27,250 nt of DNA. Origin: a virus. Each line of letters starts with the position of its first letter. Positions within the stretch are counted from its first letter, which is position 1. Positions 1-8,886 of this stretch are shown piece after piece. The notes below the pieces were generated by a model, which was not told where the DNA came from, searched no databases, and was given only the letters and a program-made list of their open reading frames with translations. The stretch covers positions 35,059 through 62,308 of the IMG/VR virus record IMGVR_UViG_3300029319_000036. The stretch is one strand, 5' to 3'. The translations under genes and the position numbers were made by a program.

Positions 1-1276
1 ATTTTTTAACAAAACTTCTGTTAAAACCTTCAGCACCTTTAGCAATTAACTCAACATTAGAAACACCATTTTGCATTCCCATGTCAACAAATACCATCTT
101 ACCTGATTCGTTAGAAGAATCAAATGTAGATGACATTGATGCATGTAAATTGTCGTCGTCAAATACTGGACAATATGCAAGAATCATTTTGTTTCCTAAA
201 ATGTTGTACTCGCTAAAGTTAGCACCTAATGCAACATTGTTACCATCTTTACCAGCAAATACAGGTGTTCCAGAACCTAAAGTAACTAATAAGTCTTTCA
301 TAGCTCTGTGGAAGTCAATTCTTCCTTGTGTTCCTGTAAATACAGTAAATACATTACCTTCTGGGTTTAACGCGTTTTTAGATAGTGTTCCAATAAAGTT
401 TACAATATCTTCTTCAGTTAAAGCACCAGCAGTATATGTAGCTTGGTTAGCTGAATCAATTTGTGCTAATAGACCATCACCCATGATTGGTAATCCTGCT
501 ATAGGAGTTCCTGTATCACCTGGATAATCATCTGCACTAGTTACTAGACCTCCAGACTCAGCGTATGATTTTTTACCATACCATCTTTGTAGTTCTAGTT
601 CGTACATAAATTGGTCAGTCATTTGCTGTTCCTTAGTAAAGTACCATAATCTGTGTCCGTTAGACTCAATCCAAGTAACATCAGTTAAGTCAGACCCCAT
701 AATTTTAGTTTTCTTACGAGATAGAGTTAACCAGTTCTTGTATGTATCTGGGTAAGCATAGTTTTGCCCAACCTCAGACGCTAATGAACCTTGATTAAAT
801 GCACTACCAATACATCCTATTACATCACCTGCAACTAAAACATCAGATAAAGCGTCTATAGCTCTAAATCCTATTGTGTTGCTAGATGCACCTGGAGTAG
901 GTACAGATGTAACTAAAGCAGTTCCTCCTGAAGGAAACCTTACTACATCATTTACATTTAAGTTATCACCGAAAAATCCAGAACCATGCTTGATTACTAC
1001 ATCAAATGTATCTCCAGCATTTTCTGATAAAGTTTCACCTGTGTGTACAACAGCTGGTTTTCTGTATCTTCCCATCATCTTCCATTCGAAAGCATAATCA
1101 CCGATAATTTTTTCTGCAGCATTTCTTCCTGCAGCTTCTAACAAGTATGTTAGAGAGAAACGTGGGTATTGTTGAATAAGTTTTTTTCCTATTTCTGGGT
1201 ATTTAAGTAGGTTGGTTACTAAAGCCGTTTCATCAGTAGTGTCCTTTCCATACGTACCCGTATAAATCTTTGCCAT
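1..1276 (-). CDS. Major capsid protein, C-terminus cut by window edge
   Basis: About 425 codons are visible, reading leftward from ATG at 1276 (begins MAKIYTGTYGKD); the stop lies outside the window. I call it the major capsid protein from its place directly after terminase, portal and scaffold genes, its size, and its composition (Gly/Asn/Thr-rich beta-type sequence, no catalytic motif). The N-terminal region is helical (KYPEIGKKLIQQYPRFSLTYL), followed by stretches such as YAFEWKMMGRYRKPAVVHTGE that resemble N-arm/E-loop regions of HK97-fold coat proteins. This fold assignment is inference. The gap to the scaffold gene is 73 bp and carries a possible promoter or leader, so the capsid gene may be transcribed both from the operon and separately. 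A wrong assignment is unlikely given the synteny, but no homology search was possible. Confidence 0.85.
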   Translation of the reverse strand, partial: MAKIYTGTYGKDTTDETALVTNLLKYPEIGKKLIQQYPRFSLTYLLEAAGRNAAEKIIGDYAFEWKMMGRYRKPAVVHTGETLSENAGDTFDVVIKHGSGFFGDNLNVNDVVRFPSGGTALVTSVPTPGASSNTIGFRAIDALSDVLVAGDVIGCIGSAFNQGSLASEVGQNYAYPDTYKNWLTLSRKKTKIMGSDLTDVTWIESNGHRLWYFTKEQQMTDQFMYELELQRWYGKKSYAESGGLVTSADDYPGDTGTPIAGLPIMGDGLLAQIDSANQATYTAGALTEEDIVNFIGTLSKNALNPEGNVFTVFTGTQGRIDFHRAMKDLLVTLGSGTPVFAGKDGNNVALGANFSEYNILGNKMILAYCPVFDDDNLHASMSSTFDSSNESGKMVFVDMGMQNGVSNVELIAKGAEGFNRSFVKK

Positions 1277-1302
1277 TTTTTCAAAGTTTTAATTGTTAAA
1301 CA
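1277..1302 (-). promoter_or_regulatory. Leader and possible -7 box before the capsid gene
   Basis: On the minus strand AAACTTTG (plus 1282-1289) lies 5 nt before the capsid ATG and differs from TAnnTTTG only at the first base. Just upstream is TGTTTAAC (plus 1295-1302), a motif also found before several early genes. No Shine-Dalgarno sequence is present; five A residues directly precede the ATG, as in A-rich Bacteroidota start regions. Whether it is a promoter or only a translation leader is uncertain. Confidence 0.4.
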
Positions 1303-1349
1303 AAATATTAATTTTGCAACAAATAAAAAATTCGTTGAACTTTTATTCA

Positions 1350-2351
1350 TTACTTCATGAACTCAACTGGGTCGAAGCCTCCTTTCGGTTTTACTTCAGT
1401 TCGTTGACTTCTTCTACCAAGGTCGGGATTAGTAATCTTATTTATTACAGAGGCTTTGCCTGTTTCCATTCCTTGACCACGTAACATTTTAAAAATTTTG
1501 TCTTTGTATTTCCACAAAAAGGCAGCATCGGCGACATTGGCAACATTGCTATAAACCTCATCGGCAAAATTTCCTGATGTTATGTAGTTATAAAGTTCTT
1601 TTCTATCTTGTGTTTTAATCTTACCACCAAAAAAGTCTTTCTTTTCTTTTATATATTTTTGTAAAGACTTTCTTGTTTGTAAATTTTCTCTCTCTGCTGT
1701 TTGTTTTTTTTCTAATTCTTGTCTTGCTATTTTATCTCTTTCGTTAGAAATATAGTTTTGCAAGTTTTTTCTAATCATTACAGCTTCTCTTTTTAGTAAA
1801 CCTGAATCTACTAATCTATCCACTGTGTCTGCCACTTCTTCTTTTGACAAACCTGATGCTTCTAAATCAGCTTTTACAAGTGATTTGTCTGTCATCTTTA
1901 AAAACCCTTCCATGTTACGTATAGTGTCATTAACAGGAACAGTTTTGTTAACAGCTGATTTTACAGCTTTTTTAAAATCTTCTTCATTCTTAGCATCAAG
2001 ACCTAACTCTTGTCCTAGTGCTTCCCAATCATAAACAGATTCTTCAACTGTTTCTTTCTTTTGTTCTGGTTTTGGGTCCCAATCTTCTTCTTGTGGCTCT
2101 TCAGCCTTTTTCTCTACACTTCCCCACTCAAAGCCATCTTCATCTGTTTCTTCTGTAGAATCAACTTCTTCAGCATCCTCTTTTTCAGATTGTTCTGGAG
2201 ATTCTAATTCTTCTTTAACAGTTTCTTCATTACCAGCAAATGCCTTAGCATCAAATCCAGTAGATTCCTCTGTTTTGTTTTCTGTTTGTTCAGCAGTTTC
2301 TTGCTCAACTTTTTCTATTAGGTCTTCACCTGATTTTTGTTCTGTACTCAT
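1350..2351 (-). CDS. Putative capsid scaffolding protein
   Basis: 333 residues between portal and capsid genes, the usual place for a scaffold. The first ~110 residues are extremely acidic and Glu/Thr/Ser-rich with low complexity. The middle (about 110-230) is helical and Lys/Glu-rich. The C-terminus is basic (RRSQRTEVKPK) and ends in GGFDPVEFMK. An acidic N-terminus, helical middle and basic C-terminal coat-binding tail is the design of P22/T7-type scaffolds; that comparison is of general architecture, not sequence identity. No protease catalytic triad is evident, so a separate maturation protease, if used, lies elsewhere. ATG at 2351 is the only sensible start and is preceded by A-rich sequence and, about 30 nt upstream, a TATCTTTG box. 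Confidence 0.75.
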   Translation of the reverse strand: MSTEQKSGEDLIEKVEQETAEQTENKTEESTGFDAKAFAGNEETVKEELESPEQSEKEDAEEVDSTEETDEDGFEWGSVEKKAEEPQEEDWDPKPEQKKETVEESVYDWEALGQELGLDAKNEEDFKKAVKSAVNKTVPVNDTIRNMEGFLKMTDKSLVKADLEASGLSKEEVADTVDRLVDSGLLKREAVMIRKNLQNYISNERDKIARQELEKKQTAERENLQTRKSLQKYIKEKKDFFGGKIKTQDRKELYNYITSGNFADEVYSNVANVADAAFLWKYKDKIFKMLRGQGMETGKASVINKITNPDLGRRSQRTEVKPKGGFDPVEFMK

Positions 2352-2379
2352 AGTTTTAATTTTTGCTCTTTGCTTTGTA

Positions 2380-2387
2380 CAAAGATA
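2380..2387 (-). promoter_or_regulatory. Late-type -7 box TATCTTTG before the scaffold gene
   Basis: The minus-strand sequence TATCTTTG exactly fits TAnnTTTG and is identical to the boxes before the genes starting at 8217 and 9185. Here it lies 28 nt before the ATG at 2351, leaving a short A-rich leader. I see no TTG-type -33 element 19-21 nt upstream. It overlaps the intergenic space after the portal stop, so it would give extra scaffold and capsid transcript independent of portal. Confidence 0.5.
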
Positions 2388-2393
2388 GTTAAT

Positions 2394-4628
2394 TTATTTT
2401 TTATCTTTTTCTATTCTTTTCTTTTCTTTTTCCATATCATATTCTGCTTTTACAGACTCTTTTTGTAGTGCAGTTTTTAGTTTATCAGCATTCATATCCG
2501 CTTCTACATCAGCTTGTATATTAGCAACATCTATTCTACCTTTAGCATTTTCTCTAGCTACATTAATTTTAGCTTCAGCATCTATACTTCTTAAATTAAT
2601 TTCATGTTGTCTTTGTGCTTCAGCTTGTTGTGCTTGTGCTTGTAAAACAGCTTGTTGTTGTTGTTGAGCCATTTGAGCTTGTTGTTGCATTTCTTTTAAT
2701 CCATTTTCTAGTACATGTTCTGCTTCTACTAAAGTATCTGCTTTTAATACTTTAATAACATCTAATAACTTTAAGTTACCACTTTGTAGTGCAGCTTGAG
2801 ATAATTGTGTAATAGATTGTTTAATAGCATCATCTTTACCACCTTCATTAATAAATATACCATAGTCATTTAAAGCTATCTCAGGTAATATATTTAATAA
2901 CTTAAATGCACCATCTCCTAATATAAACCCAGCTCTTTTACCTTCTGCCCAACAAATCTTCATTAAGTTACATACTCTTTCTACTACACGTTTTTTAACT
3001 TGTGAATGTTGAAAAAACCAATTTTCTGTAACTAAATTAGATTGTATTACAGTTCTTTGTACATTACCTACTGCTTCATATTGCGATACAGCACCTTCTC
3101 TTTGTGGAGATATACCACATACCTGACCTGCTGTTTGTTCTAGCATTAACTTAAGATTGATAAGTTGTTGAACTGAATTAGATAAAGTAAAGTCTACTTG
3201 TTGGAATTGATTAAATCTTGCAGTATCTGCCCCTTCGTCTCTAGAGTTTATAGGAATAATACCATCGTTTTTAATATGGTATAATACTGTTTGCATATCC
3301 ATACCTATATTAGACGGCATTTGTGAAACATCATAAACTACAGCCTTACCACCCGCTCTAGATAAAGTAAGTTCTATATGATACATTACAACATTATATA
3401 AAACTTGTATATGTTTTAACACATCTACTAAACTAGTTACTCTACCAGCAGACATATTATGAGTACAACCCACATAAGATAAAGGCGTAGAACCAGCATC
3501 ATCTACGGACCTTACTTGATTAGGTCTTCTTCTGCATCTTACAACTATTCTACCACCTATTTTAGTTCCTTCCCAAATATCATCTACGTACTTAGTTTCT
3601 ATTTGTTCTCCTTTTCTAGGTCTGTATGTATCAGATACAGCTTTTCTAAATGGATTAGCAGGGTCATATTTGTTTGGAGATACTTTAAATTTTAAAGCTC
3701 TTATTGATTTCCACTCTCCTTGTATTATTCTAATTCTTACACCAGTAGAAGAATCATAGTTTAACCACTCCATGCTAGTGTTGTAGTGTGCTAATTCAGT
3801 ACCAGAAGATATGTGTCTCATTTTTTCTAATTCTACTACATCTTCTTTAGTTAGCTCTTCGCCAAACTCATCTAGTATTTCGTTAACACTTAACCATCTT
3901 TGTTCTATTACCCACTGTGATTCATCTATATAATCAGTATCTATAGCAGAATCAAACGCTATATTTCTAGGGTCAACTCTTCTAATAAATGGGTCTCCGT
4001 TTTTTACCTCTATTCTATAAAAAACTTTACCTAATACTAATAAATCTCTAAAGCCATTCTTAAATATTTCTTTCCAACGATACTTTTGTTTTAAATATTC
4101 TATACCATCTTCAGCTACTTCTTCAACAGCCTCTTTATAAGTATATCTCATAAACTGTTCTATATCATCAGGCATTTCAAAATCTTCATTGTTTTGATTT
4201 ATCTCCATGCCCATAACATCATTTATCTCTTTTTTAACATCACCTAGTAAAGAATCTAAAATTAAACCTACCTTAAAGTCTTGTTTTCTATTAACAGCAT
4301 CTCTATTTACAGAACTTATTTTTGTTTCCATTGGTCTTCTAAGTTCTTCACTTGTTAGCAAATCTATTTTAGGAGCTATAATATTATAATTAGTCATTCT
4401 AGCTGGAAAAGGTGTTCCATATTGGTCAGTTACATGTTCGTAATCTTTTGGGTCAAAGTGACCATGATAAGCTTGATAATTACGAATGTCTTTATATCTA
4501 TCGTTAATATATAGATTGTTATTGTATTGAGCTATATAAGGTGCCATAGCATCTAAATTTTGCTCACACCATTCTTTTGTTTTTTCTTTGTCACTAAGCA
4601 GTTGCCTAGGAAAATTATTATATGGCAT
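2394..4628 (-). CDS. Portal protein
   Basis: 744 residues, directly downstream of the large terminase (3-bp gap). It forms the dodecameric ring at the capsid vertex through which DNA is packaged. The N-terminal half has portal-like features: helical start, NYNIIAPKIDLLTSEELRRP near residue 95, then a long mixed region, and the segment QVLYNVVMYHIELTLSRAGG suggests the pore/tunnel helices. The last ~130 residues are Gln/Ala-rich (QQQQQ run near 655) and then charged, predicting a long C-terminal coiled coil or barrel like that of P22 portal. Its length is typical of large podovirus portals including crAss-like ones; I cannot settle the family. The assignment rests on position plus architecture. 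Confidence 0.85.
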   Translation of the reverse strand: MPYNNFPRQLLSDKEKTKEWCEQNLDAMAPYIAQYNNNLYINDRYKDIRNYQAYHGHFDPKDYEHVTDQYGTPFPARMTNYNIIAPKIDLLTSEELRRPMETKISSVNRDAVNRKQDFKVGLILDSLLGDVKKEINDVMGMEINQNNEDFEMPDDIEQFMRYTYKEAVEEVAEDGIEYLKQKYRWKEIFKNGFRDLLVLGKVFYRIEVKNGDPFIRRVDPRNIAFDSAIDTDYIDESQWVIEQRWLSVNEILDEFGEELTKEDVVELEKMRHISSGTELAHYNTSMEWLNYDSSTGVRIRIIQGEWKSIRALKFKVSPNKYDPANPFRKAVSDTYRPRKGEQIETKYVDDIWEGTKIGGRIVVRCRRRPNQVRSVDDAGSTPLSYVGCTHNMSAGRVTSLVDVLKHIQVLYNVVMYHIELTLSRAGGKAVVYDVSQMPSNIGMDMQTVLYHIKNDGIIPINSRDEGADTARFNQFQQVDFTLSNSVQQLINLKLMLEQTAGQVCGISPQREGAVSQYEAVGNVQRTVIQSNLVTENWFFQHSQVKKRVVERVCNLMKICWAEGKRAGFILGDGAFKLLNILPEIALNDYGIFINEGGKDDAIKQSITQLSQAALQSGNLKLLDVIKVLKADTLVEAEHVLENGLKEMQQQAQMAQQQQQAVLQAQAQQAEAQRQHEINLRSIDAEAKINVARENAKGRIDVANIQADVEADMNADKLKTALQKESVKAEYDMEKEKKRIEKDKK

Positions 4629-4631
4629 ATC

Positions 4632-6452
4632 CTAATCTTTAAAAGGGACAAGTCTACCATTTTTTCTTTTATAGTAAACAAATCCAAGTTTCTTATTTTT
4701 ATTTTCTTTCTCTCTTGCCTGAACACGAAATATATCTACATTATGTATTAAACACAATCCAAAAGCAATAGCTCTATCCGTATTTCGTGTACCATAATCA
4801 GCAAGCTCATTTAACAAATCAATGAACCATATATCATCAACACTAGTTTTGATATAATCGTTCATGTACTGCTCCATAACGGCCTTTGTTTGTTTGTTCA
4901 TTTGTAAACCAAATCTATTTCTAGTTAAGGTTCCAGGCGCGTGTGCAGTTTTTGGTTTTTCTTTCATATACTTAAGAGCATTTTTTCTCTTAAAATAATC
5001 TATAATACCAATTTTTGTATACTCAATAAGCATTTTCGCTTCGTAATATACGGCTAATTTTAAACATCCATCCCAAAATTCTTCAGCAGTTTTTGGTCTT
5101 TCTGTGTATTCTGCTACAACATAATCGCTAGGTATATCTGGAGAAACAAATCTTCTGTATATTATAGCGCTACCCAACGAAGATGTAGATTGTGCTGTGT
5201 CTTGGTCATAAGAGTCAATACCACCTATATCCAATCCTTCGTATTCTTCTAAAGGGTGGTCTAAAACTTTATATGGACCTTTTGGGTCTGCTATCCATTC
5301 CACCTCATCTACAAATCCATCTTCATCATCAAACACCCATTCCAGCCTACCTCTTTGTATTTGTGTTTCTAATCTGCTATGACTCATTATTCTACCTCTT
5401 TGTGCGTTTATAAGAGCCAAATCAAATCTACTTCCTTTAGTTTTTAAGAACGCTTCTTCAACAGTTAGTGGGTAGTTTTGTATATGTAGATTATAAGCCT
5501 TGCTATTATCTTTACCTTCTAACTTTTTTCTTTCATCCAACAACTCTTCTCTTGCTCCTTTTTCATCACTTACACCAGTTTTGGTATCAAAAAAACCATA
5601 GTAACATACAGAAGCTGGTATAAACATAGGAATTAAATTAAATGAATCTGCATTGTAATACATCTCCATAAAATCTTTAGATGATGTTTCTATATCACCC
5701 CCAGTACCACCAATAACAGGTACACCAAATTGTACGTTACCATCCATAAAACAAGCTTTAGAAGACATGTATGCATTTAGTAACTCTTTAAACTCACCAG
5801 CTTCTTCAAATATCATAACACTTAAACGTTCACCCTTAAATACTTCAGGGTTAGACATTGTTCTACAGTGTATAGCTGATTGATAACCTCCTATAATCCA
5901 TTTTCCGTCTTTTGTTTTTTGTTTATAACCACTTTTAACAATATCAGATGAATCTTTAATTACAGAATGTTTAAAGTTATTATGCTGTGCATTTAAACCT
6001 TTTTTTACTTTATCAAAGAACGAATCTGCAGTAACCTGTAGCCCTGCAGCTATTCCTACCTCATTATAAGGATAGAATGTATATTCATGAGCACATAAAG
6101 CAGAGTTCATATAACTAAAACCTTTGTCTCTGGCTTTAATTACAATCATTCCCTTTTGTTCATCTTTGCACTGCTCAAACAAATCAAAGTATAGTTTATC
6201 TAAATCTCTATACCACGGAGCAATTAAAGTTTTTCTATTACCCATGTCCTCACCACTATTACCTAAAATTCTATAAAAATTTAAATAGTAATAATGTTTT
6301 CCTGTTATTTTGTCCAATCCCTTTGGCTTATAGCCATGCATGCATCTATGTATCTGTTCTTCCCAATACTCTTGAAAAGAAACAGATTCTGGGTCCAAAT
6401 CAGGTATCCCCTGAAATACAACAGGAGAATATTTTTTTATATTTTTTGACAT
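4632..6452 (-). CDS. Terminase large subunit (packaging ATPase/nuclease)
   Basis: 606 residues; motor that pumps phage DNA into the prohead and cuts it. The ATPase half has a Walker A-like KARDKGFS at about 106-113 (lacking a canonical GK[ST], as in many terminases), Walker B SVMIFEEAG at about 211-219 and a coupling-type GGTGG at about 248-252. The nuclease half shows GGIDSYDQD (about 410-418), an acidic MLIEYTK (about 474-480) and NTDRAIAFG (about 557-565), giving the three acidic positions of an RNase H-like nuclease. It follows the 175-residue gene with a 1-nt TAATG overlap and precedes portal by 3 bp, so the three are one transcription unit. Assignment is strong from motifs and context. 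Confidence 0.93.
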   Translation of the reverse strand: MSKNIKKYSPVVFQGIPDLDPESVSFQEYWEEQIHRCMHGYKPKGLDKITGKHYYYLNFYRILGNSGEDMGNRKTLIAPWYRDLDKLYFDLFEQCKDEQKGMIVIKARDKGFSYMNSALCAHEYTFYPYNEVGIAAGLQVTADSFFDKVKKGLNAQHNNFKHSVIKDSSDIVKSGYKQKTKDGKWIIGGYQSAIHCRTMSNPEVFKGERLSVMIFEEAGEFKELLNAYMSSKACFMDGNVQFGVPVIGGTGGDIETSSKDFMEMYYNADSFNLIPMFIPASVCYYGFFDTKTGVSDEKGAREELLDERKKLEGKDNSKAYNLHIQNYPLTVEEAFLKTKGSRFDLALINAQRGRIMSHSRLETQIQRGRLEWVFDDEDGFVDEVEWIADPKGPYKVLDHPLEEYEGLDIGGIDSYDQDTAQSTSSLGSAIIYRRFVSPDIPSDYVVAEYTERPKTAEEFWDGCLKLAVYYEAKMLIEYTKIGIIDYFKRKNALKYMKEKPKTAHAPGTLTRNRFGLQMNKQTKAVMEQYMNDYIKTSVDDIWFIDLLNELADYGTRNTDRAIAFGLCLIHNVDIFRVQAREKENKNKKLGFVYYKRKNGRLVPFKD

Positions 6453-6979
6453 TAAATATTATTTTTAATATTTAACTGCTGCTCCAAATAGCTCATTTTT
6501 GCTTCCCCTTTTATTTTTTTTCTCTCACCTCTTCTTTCAATAGCATCTAATAATTTTTGTCTAGTATTTAAGACTTTTTCTATGCCTATCATTATTTTCT
6601 GCATGCTTTCTGCATTATCTTCTGTTATTGTAACAGTACGCATAAGTCTAGTATACTCATCAATTTTTTCATTAAATGCTATTAATTGTGCATCTAATGG
6701 GTCAAATTGCAACTCTTTATACTTTGATATTGCATTAGCTATACTTTGACTTTTAATCCCCTTCCACTCAAACTTATCAAACACAGCCTTACTTACCGAC
6801 TTTACTCTTTCTCTTTCTACAAAGTGCCTATATGGAGAGTCATAGTCACAAACTAATGCCACCCAAAGTATTCCTTTCAATCCATGTTCTTCAACTACCT
6901 GTCTAAACTCTTCTATCGCATACAAACTATCGTCTGTTTCTACTGCTTGCCCCCGCTTATCTATATTTAATAAATACAT
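6452..6979 (-). CDS. Unknown protein before the large terminase, possible packaging subunit
   Basis: 175 residues, largely helical. The first half contains LKGILWVALVCDYDSPYRHF and the second half is a charged helix-rich region (about 95-165) likely to form a coiled coil. It sits immediately before the terminase with a TAATG overlap, where a small terminase subunit is often found, but I see no clear N-terminal helix-turn-helix. Small terminase is therefore only a positional guess; a head-assembly protein is equally possible. Confidence 0.6.
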   Translation of the reverse strand: MYLLNIDKRGQAVETDDSLYAIEEFRQVVEEHGLKGILWVALVCDYDSPYRHFVERERVKSVSKAVFDKFEWKGIKSQSIANAISKYKELQFDPLDAQLIAFNEKIDEYTRLMRTVTITEDNAESMQKIMIGIEKVLNTRQKLLDAIERRGERKKIKGEAKMSYLEQQLNIKNNI

Positions 6980-6980
6980 A

Positions 6981-7454
6981 TTATGTAGTTGTATTCATTG
7001 CTATAAACACTTCTAATTTACAAGCAGAACTATCTGCTAAAGCTGTAATAGTTTCTATATCTATAGGTGATGCACTTGAATCGTGAGCACTATCGCTTGT
7101 AAAAAACTGTGGATGTTCTGTTGCTGTATTAGATATAGGTAATATAAAGCTCCTGCCCGCATCTAATCTAAAAGCAGCCACTGAAGCAGTAGCGCTTTCT
7201 TTTTCTATACCTATTGTAATAAAATTGCTAGAATCTAAATTAGTAAGTCTTACATATTCTATGTCATCTTGGTCCAAAGTAGATATACCTGTTGCAGCTG
7301 AGGCAAATGTTACTATATTTATTTCACTAGTTGGACATTCTACTATAGTTTTTAAAACTTGTGTAATGTTTTGTATACTTTTTATTTTTGTAGAATCAAA
7401 GGTTTGACCATCTAATGTTAATGTTTCTATTATTGTTGATGTTAGTGTAGCCAT
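6981..7454 (-). CDS. Putative virion protein, paralogue of the next gene upstream
   Basis: 157 residues, Thr/Ser/Ala/Ile-rich, few charged residues, predicted beta-rich. It aligns by eye with the 154-residue product of 7458-7922: both start MATL with an alternating Thr-rich strand, both contain YVR[LI]TNL near residue 85, a serine/Phe stretch ending in SF.L, and end in a helix plus [KI].[EV]VF.A.[NT]. This looks like a tandem duplication. Composition and location in the late operon suggest a small structural or decoration protein; there is no motif for a specific function. Confidence 0.65.
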   Translation of the reverse strand: MATLTSTIIETLTLDGQTFDSTKIKSIQNITQVLKTIVECPTSEINIVTFASAATGISTLDQDDIEYVRLTNLDSSNFITIGIEKESATASVAAFRLDAGRSFILPISNTATEHPQFFTSDSAHDSSASPIDIETITALADSSACKLEVFIAMNTTT

Positions 7455-7457
7455 ATT

Positions 7458-7922
7458 TTAAAAATTAGATTGTGTACTTGCTGCAAAAACTTCTATTTTA
7501 GCTGTGTTTCTAGCGCAATAAGCTTTTACCGCATCAATATCTTTTAAATCTGTTATTTCAGTATTACTTATAGAATCAGTATCATCAACTCTTGTTACTA
7601 AATTATGAGAATATAAATAAAAAGATTCTGTTGGTTGTATTTCAAAAGCAGAATCCATATCACCTTCCCCTATAATATTAATTATTACTGGCTCATCTGC
7701 TAAATTTGTAATTCTAACATATTTTAAAGCAGCATCATCAAATTGACTTCCTTGTTCTGCTGCAGAATCTGTAGTATATATGCTTGTAGAAGTTTGTTGC
7801 GCTAAAGTAAATGTTCTTGTAAATGTACTTACTATATTTTCAAATGTCATTGTTCTAGTAGAACCTTGTTGTCTTCCATCTAAAACAATATCTTCTGTGT
7901 GTGTAACTCTAAGTGTTGCCAT
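7458..7922 (-). CDS. Putative virion protein, paralogue of the adjacent gene
   Basis: 154 residues, Thr-rich and beta-type. Shares YVRITNLADEPVIINI with the YVRLTNL block of the neighbour at 6981-7454 and a similar C-terminal block (AKIEVFAAST versus CKLEVFIAMN). The 4-bp spacing between the two genes and the 14-nt overlap with the gene upstream place it in a tightly packed operon. Role in the capsid or tail is inferred from context only. Confidence 0.65.
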   Translation of the reverse strand: MATLRVTHTEDIVLDGRQQGSTRTMTFENIVSTFTRTFTLAQQTSTSIYTTDSAAEQGSQFDDAALKYVRITNLADEPVIINIIGEGDMDSAFEIQPTESFYLYSHNLVTRVDDTDSISNTEITDLKDIDAVKAYCARNTAKIEVFAASTQSNF

Positions 7923-8217
7923 TATTTTTTTTAATTTTAAATTTTAATTTCCATACACCATGTTCTACATAAGTGTATTTATCTATTTCGTATTTACCAG
8001 TGTCATAATTTAAGTATGTATCCACTCCATTATATACACCTCCCCCTACATAACTTATTATTTTTTTAGTTATAACATAACCTAAATTAACAAGTTCTAG
8101 CGCTATTTTTGATTCTTTCTCCATTATTCCTTCAAAATCCTTAAAAAATGTATTATGGTACAGATTTCCCCTTAAGGTTTTGTGAACCTGACCATACTTA
8201 GTTTTTTTCATTAGCAT
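7909..8217 (-). CDS. Unknown late protein at the head of an operon
   Basis: 102 residues (MLMKKTKYGQV...), Lys/Tyr-rich, with a glycine-rich turn (SYVGGGVYNG) in the middle and a basic C-terminus. ATG at 8217 lies only 4 nt after a TATCTTTG box; a second in-frame ATG is 6 nt further on. If the box is a promoter, translation would start from a leaderless mRNA. It is followed, with a 14-nt overlap, by the two paralogous structural genes and then the terminase unit. No recognisable family. Confidence 0.55.
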   Translation of the reverse strand: MLMKKTKYGQVHKTLRGNLYHNTFFKDFEGIMEKESKIALELVNLGYVITKKIISYVGGGVYNGVDTYLNYDTGKYEIDKYTYVEHGVWKLKFKIKKNNGNT

Positions 8218-8221
8218 ATGT

Positions 8222-8229
8222 CAAAGATA
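8222..8229 (-). promoter_or_regulatory. Late-type -7 box TATCTTTG, 4 nt before ATG
   Basis: Minus-strand TATCTTTG matches TAnnTTTG exactly. The spacing of 4 nt to the ATG at 8217 would put the first transcribed base at or next to the A of the start codon. No TTTG is found 19-21 nt upstream, which is a shared property of the late boxes in this window. Confidence 0.6.
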
Positions 8230-8247
8230 TGAAATTTTGACAACATG

Positions 8248-8886
8248 TTAATTTATGTTTTTAGCAATAGATGTTATAACTTTATTAACACTAACAAATA
8301 TAGAACTTCGTTTTCCTAATAATGTATTACCTATTTCAGTGTAATGTCTTTTATTTGGGTTTGAAAATTGAGCTAAAATTAAATTTAATACTTCTACAGT
8401 TCTATCTTTAGGTGTGTTTATTCTTACCTCGTCTATCAAATCATTGTTTCTTTTAAAAAACAAAGACAATATAGAATCAGAGTAGTTAGCAGCGCCTATA
8501 TAACAATCTACTGGGTATGAATACATTTCATAAGTTTTGTTTAAGTTTCTTGTAACAAAAACTTCCGCACTTGCTAATTTATTTTGCTCAAACAAATCTT
8601 CACCTATAGCTGTGTTAGAAATTACTCTTTCAGTTGCTACCGAAGAAACCAATCCTATTTTTGTATTTGTTATTTTATTTGAAAATCTTCCAAATTTATT
8701 TTTTTCTTTTTTAGCAAAATATATTTCGTCACCTATTTTTATGTCTAAAGTGGCAAAATCTATATACTTACTGTCATTAGAATCATAATACTGAATAAAT
8801 GAAGTAGCAGAAGAATTAGCAAATGGGGCTAATTTACCTAACCTTTCTATATGACCCTTAACTGAAAATATTACGTGATATCTCAT
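8248..8886 (-). CDS. Unknown protein, probably structural
   Basis: 212 residues. The opening MRYHVIFSVKG resembles the MRYLYF start of the 249-residue protein at 9375-10124, then beta-type sequence with a short basic stretch (FAKKEKNKFGRF, about 55-66). It overlaps the 100-residue gene upstream by 4 nt and so belongs to the operon driven from 9190-9197. No catalytic motif and no family recognised. The C-terminal part is Asn/Lys/Ile-rich. Confidence 0.55.
   Translation of the reverse strand: MRYHVIFSVKGHIERLGKLAPFANSSATSFIQYYDSNDSKYIDFATLDIKIGDEIYFAKKEKNKFGRFSNKITNTKIGLVSSVATERVISNTAIGEDLFEQNKLASAEVFVTRNLNKTYEMYSYPVDCYIGAANYSDSILSLFFKRNNDLIDEVRINTPKDRTVEVLNLILAQFSNPNKRHYTEIGNTLLGKRSSIFVSVNKVITSIAKNIN

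Noticed and set aside
81-1097. Plus-strand open frames within the capsid gene
   Set aside because: They mirror the minus-strand capsid gene, have no start signal and their composition is that of antisense translation.
2600-2700. Gln-codon repeat in the portal as a possible CRISPR-like or microsatellite repeat
   Set aside because: It is a poly-Gln/Ala coding tract in frame with the portal C-terminal helix.
2394-6452. Definite assignment to crAss-like phages
   Set aside because: Terminase-portal-scaffold-capsid order and portal size would fit, but other Bacteroidota podoviruses share them and no alignment could be run.
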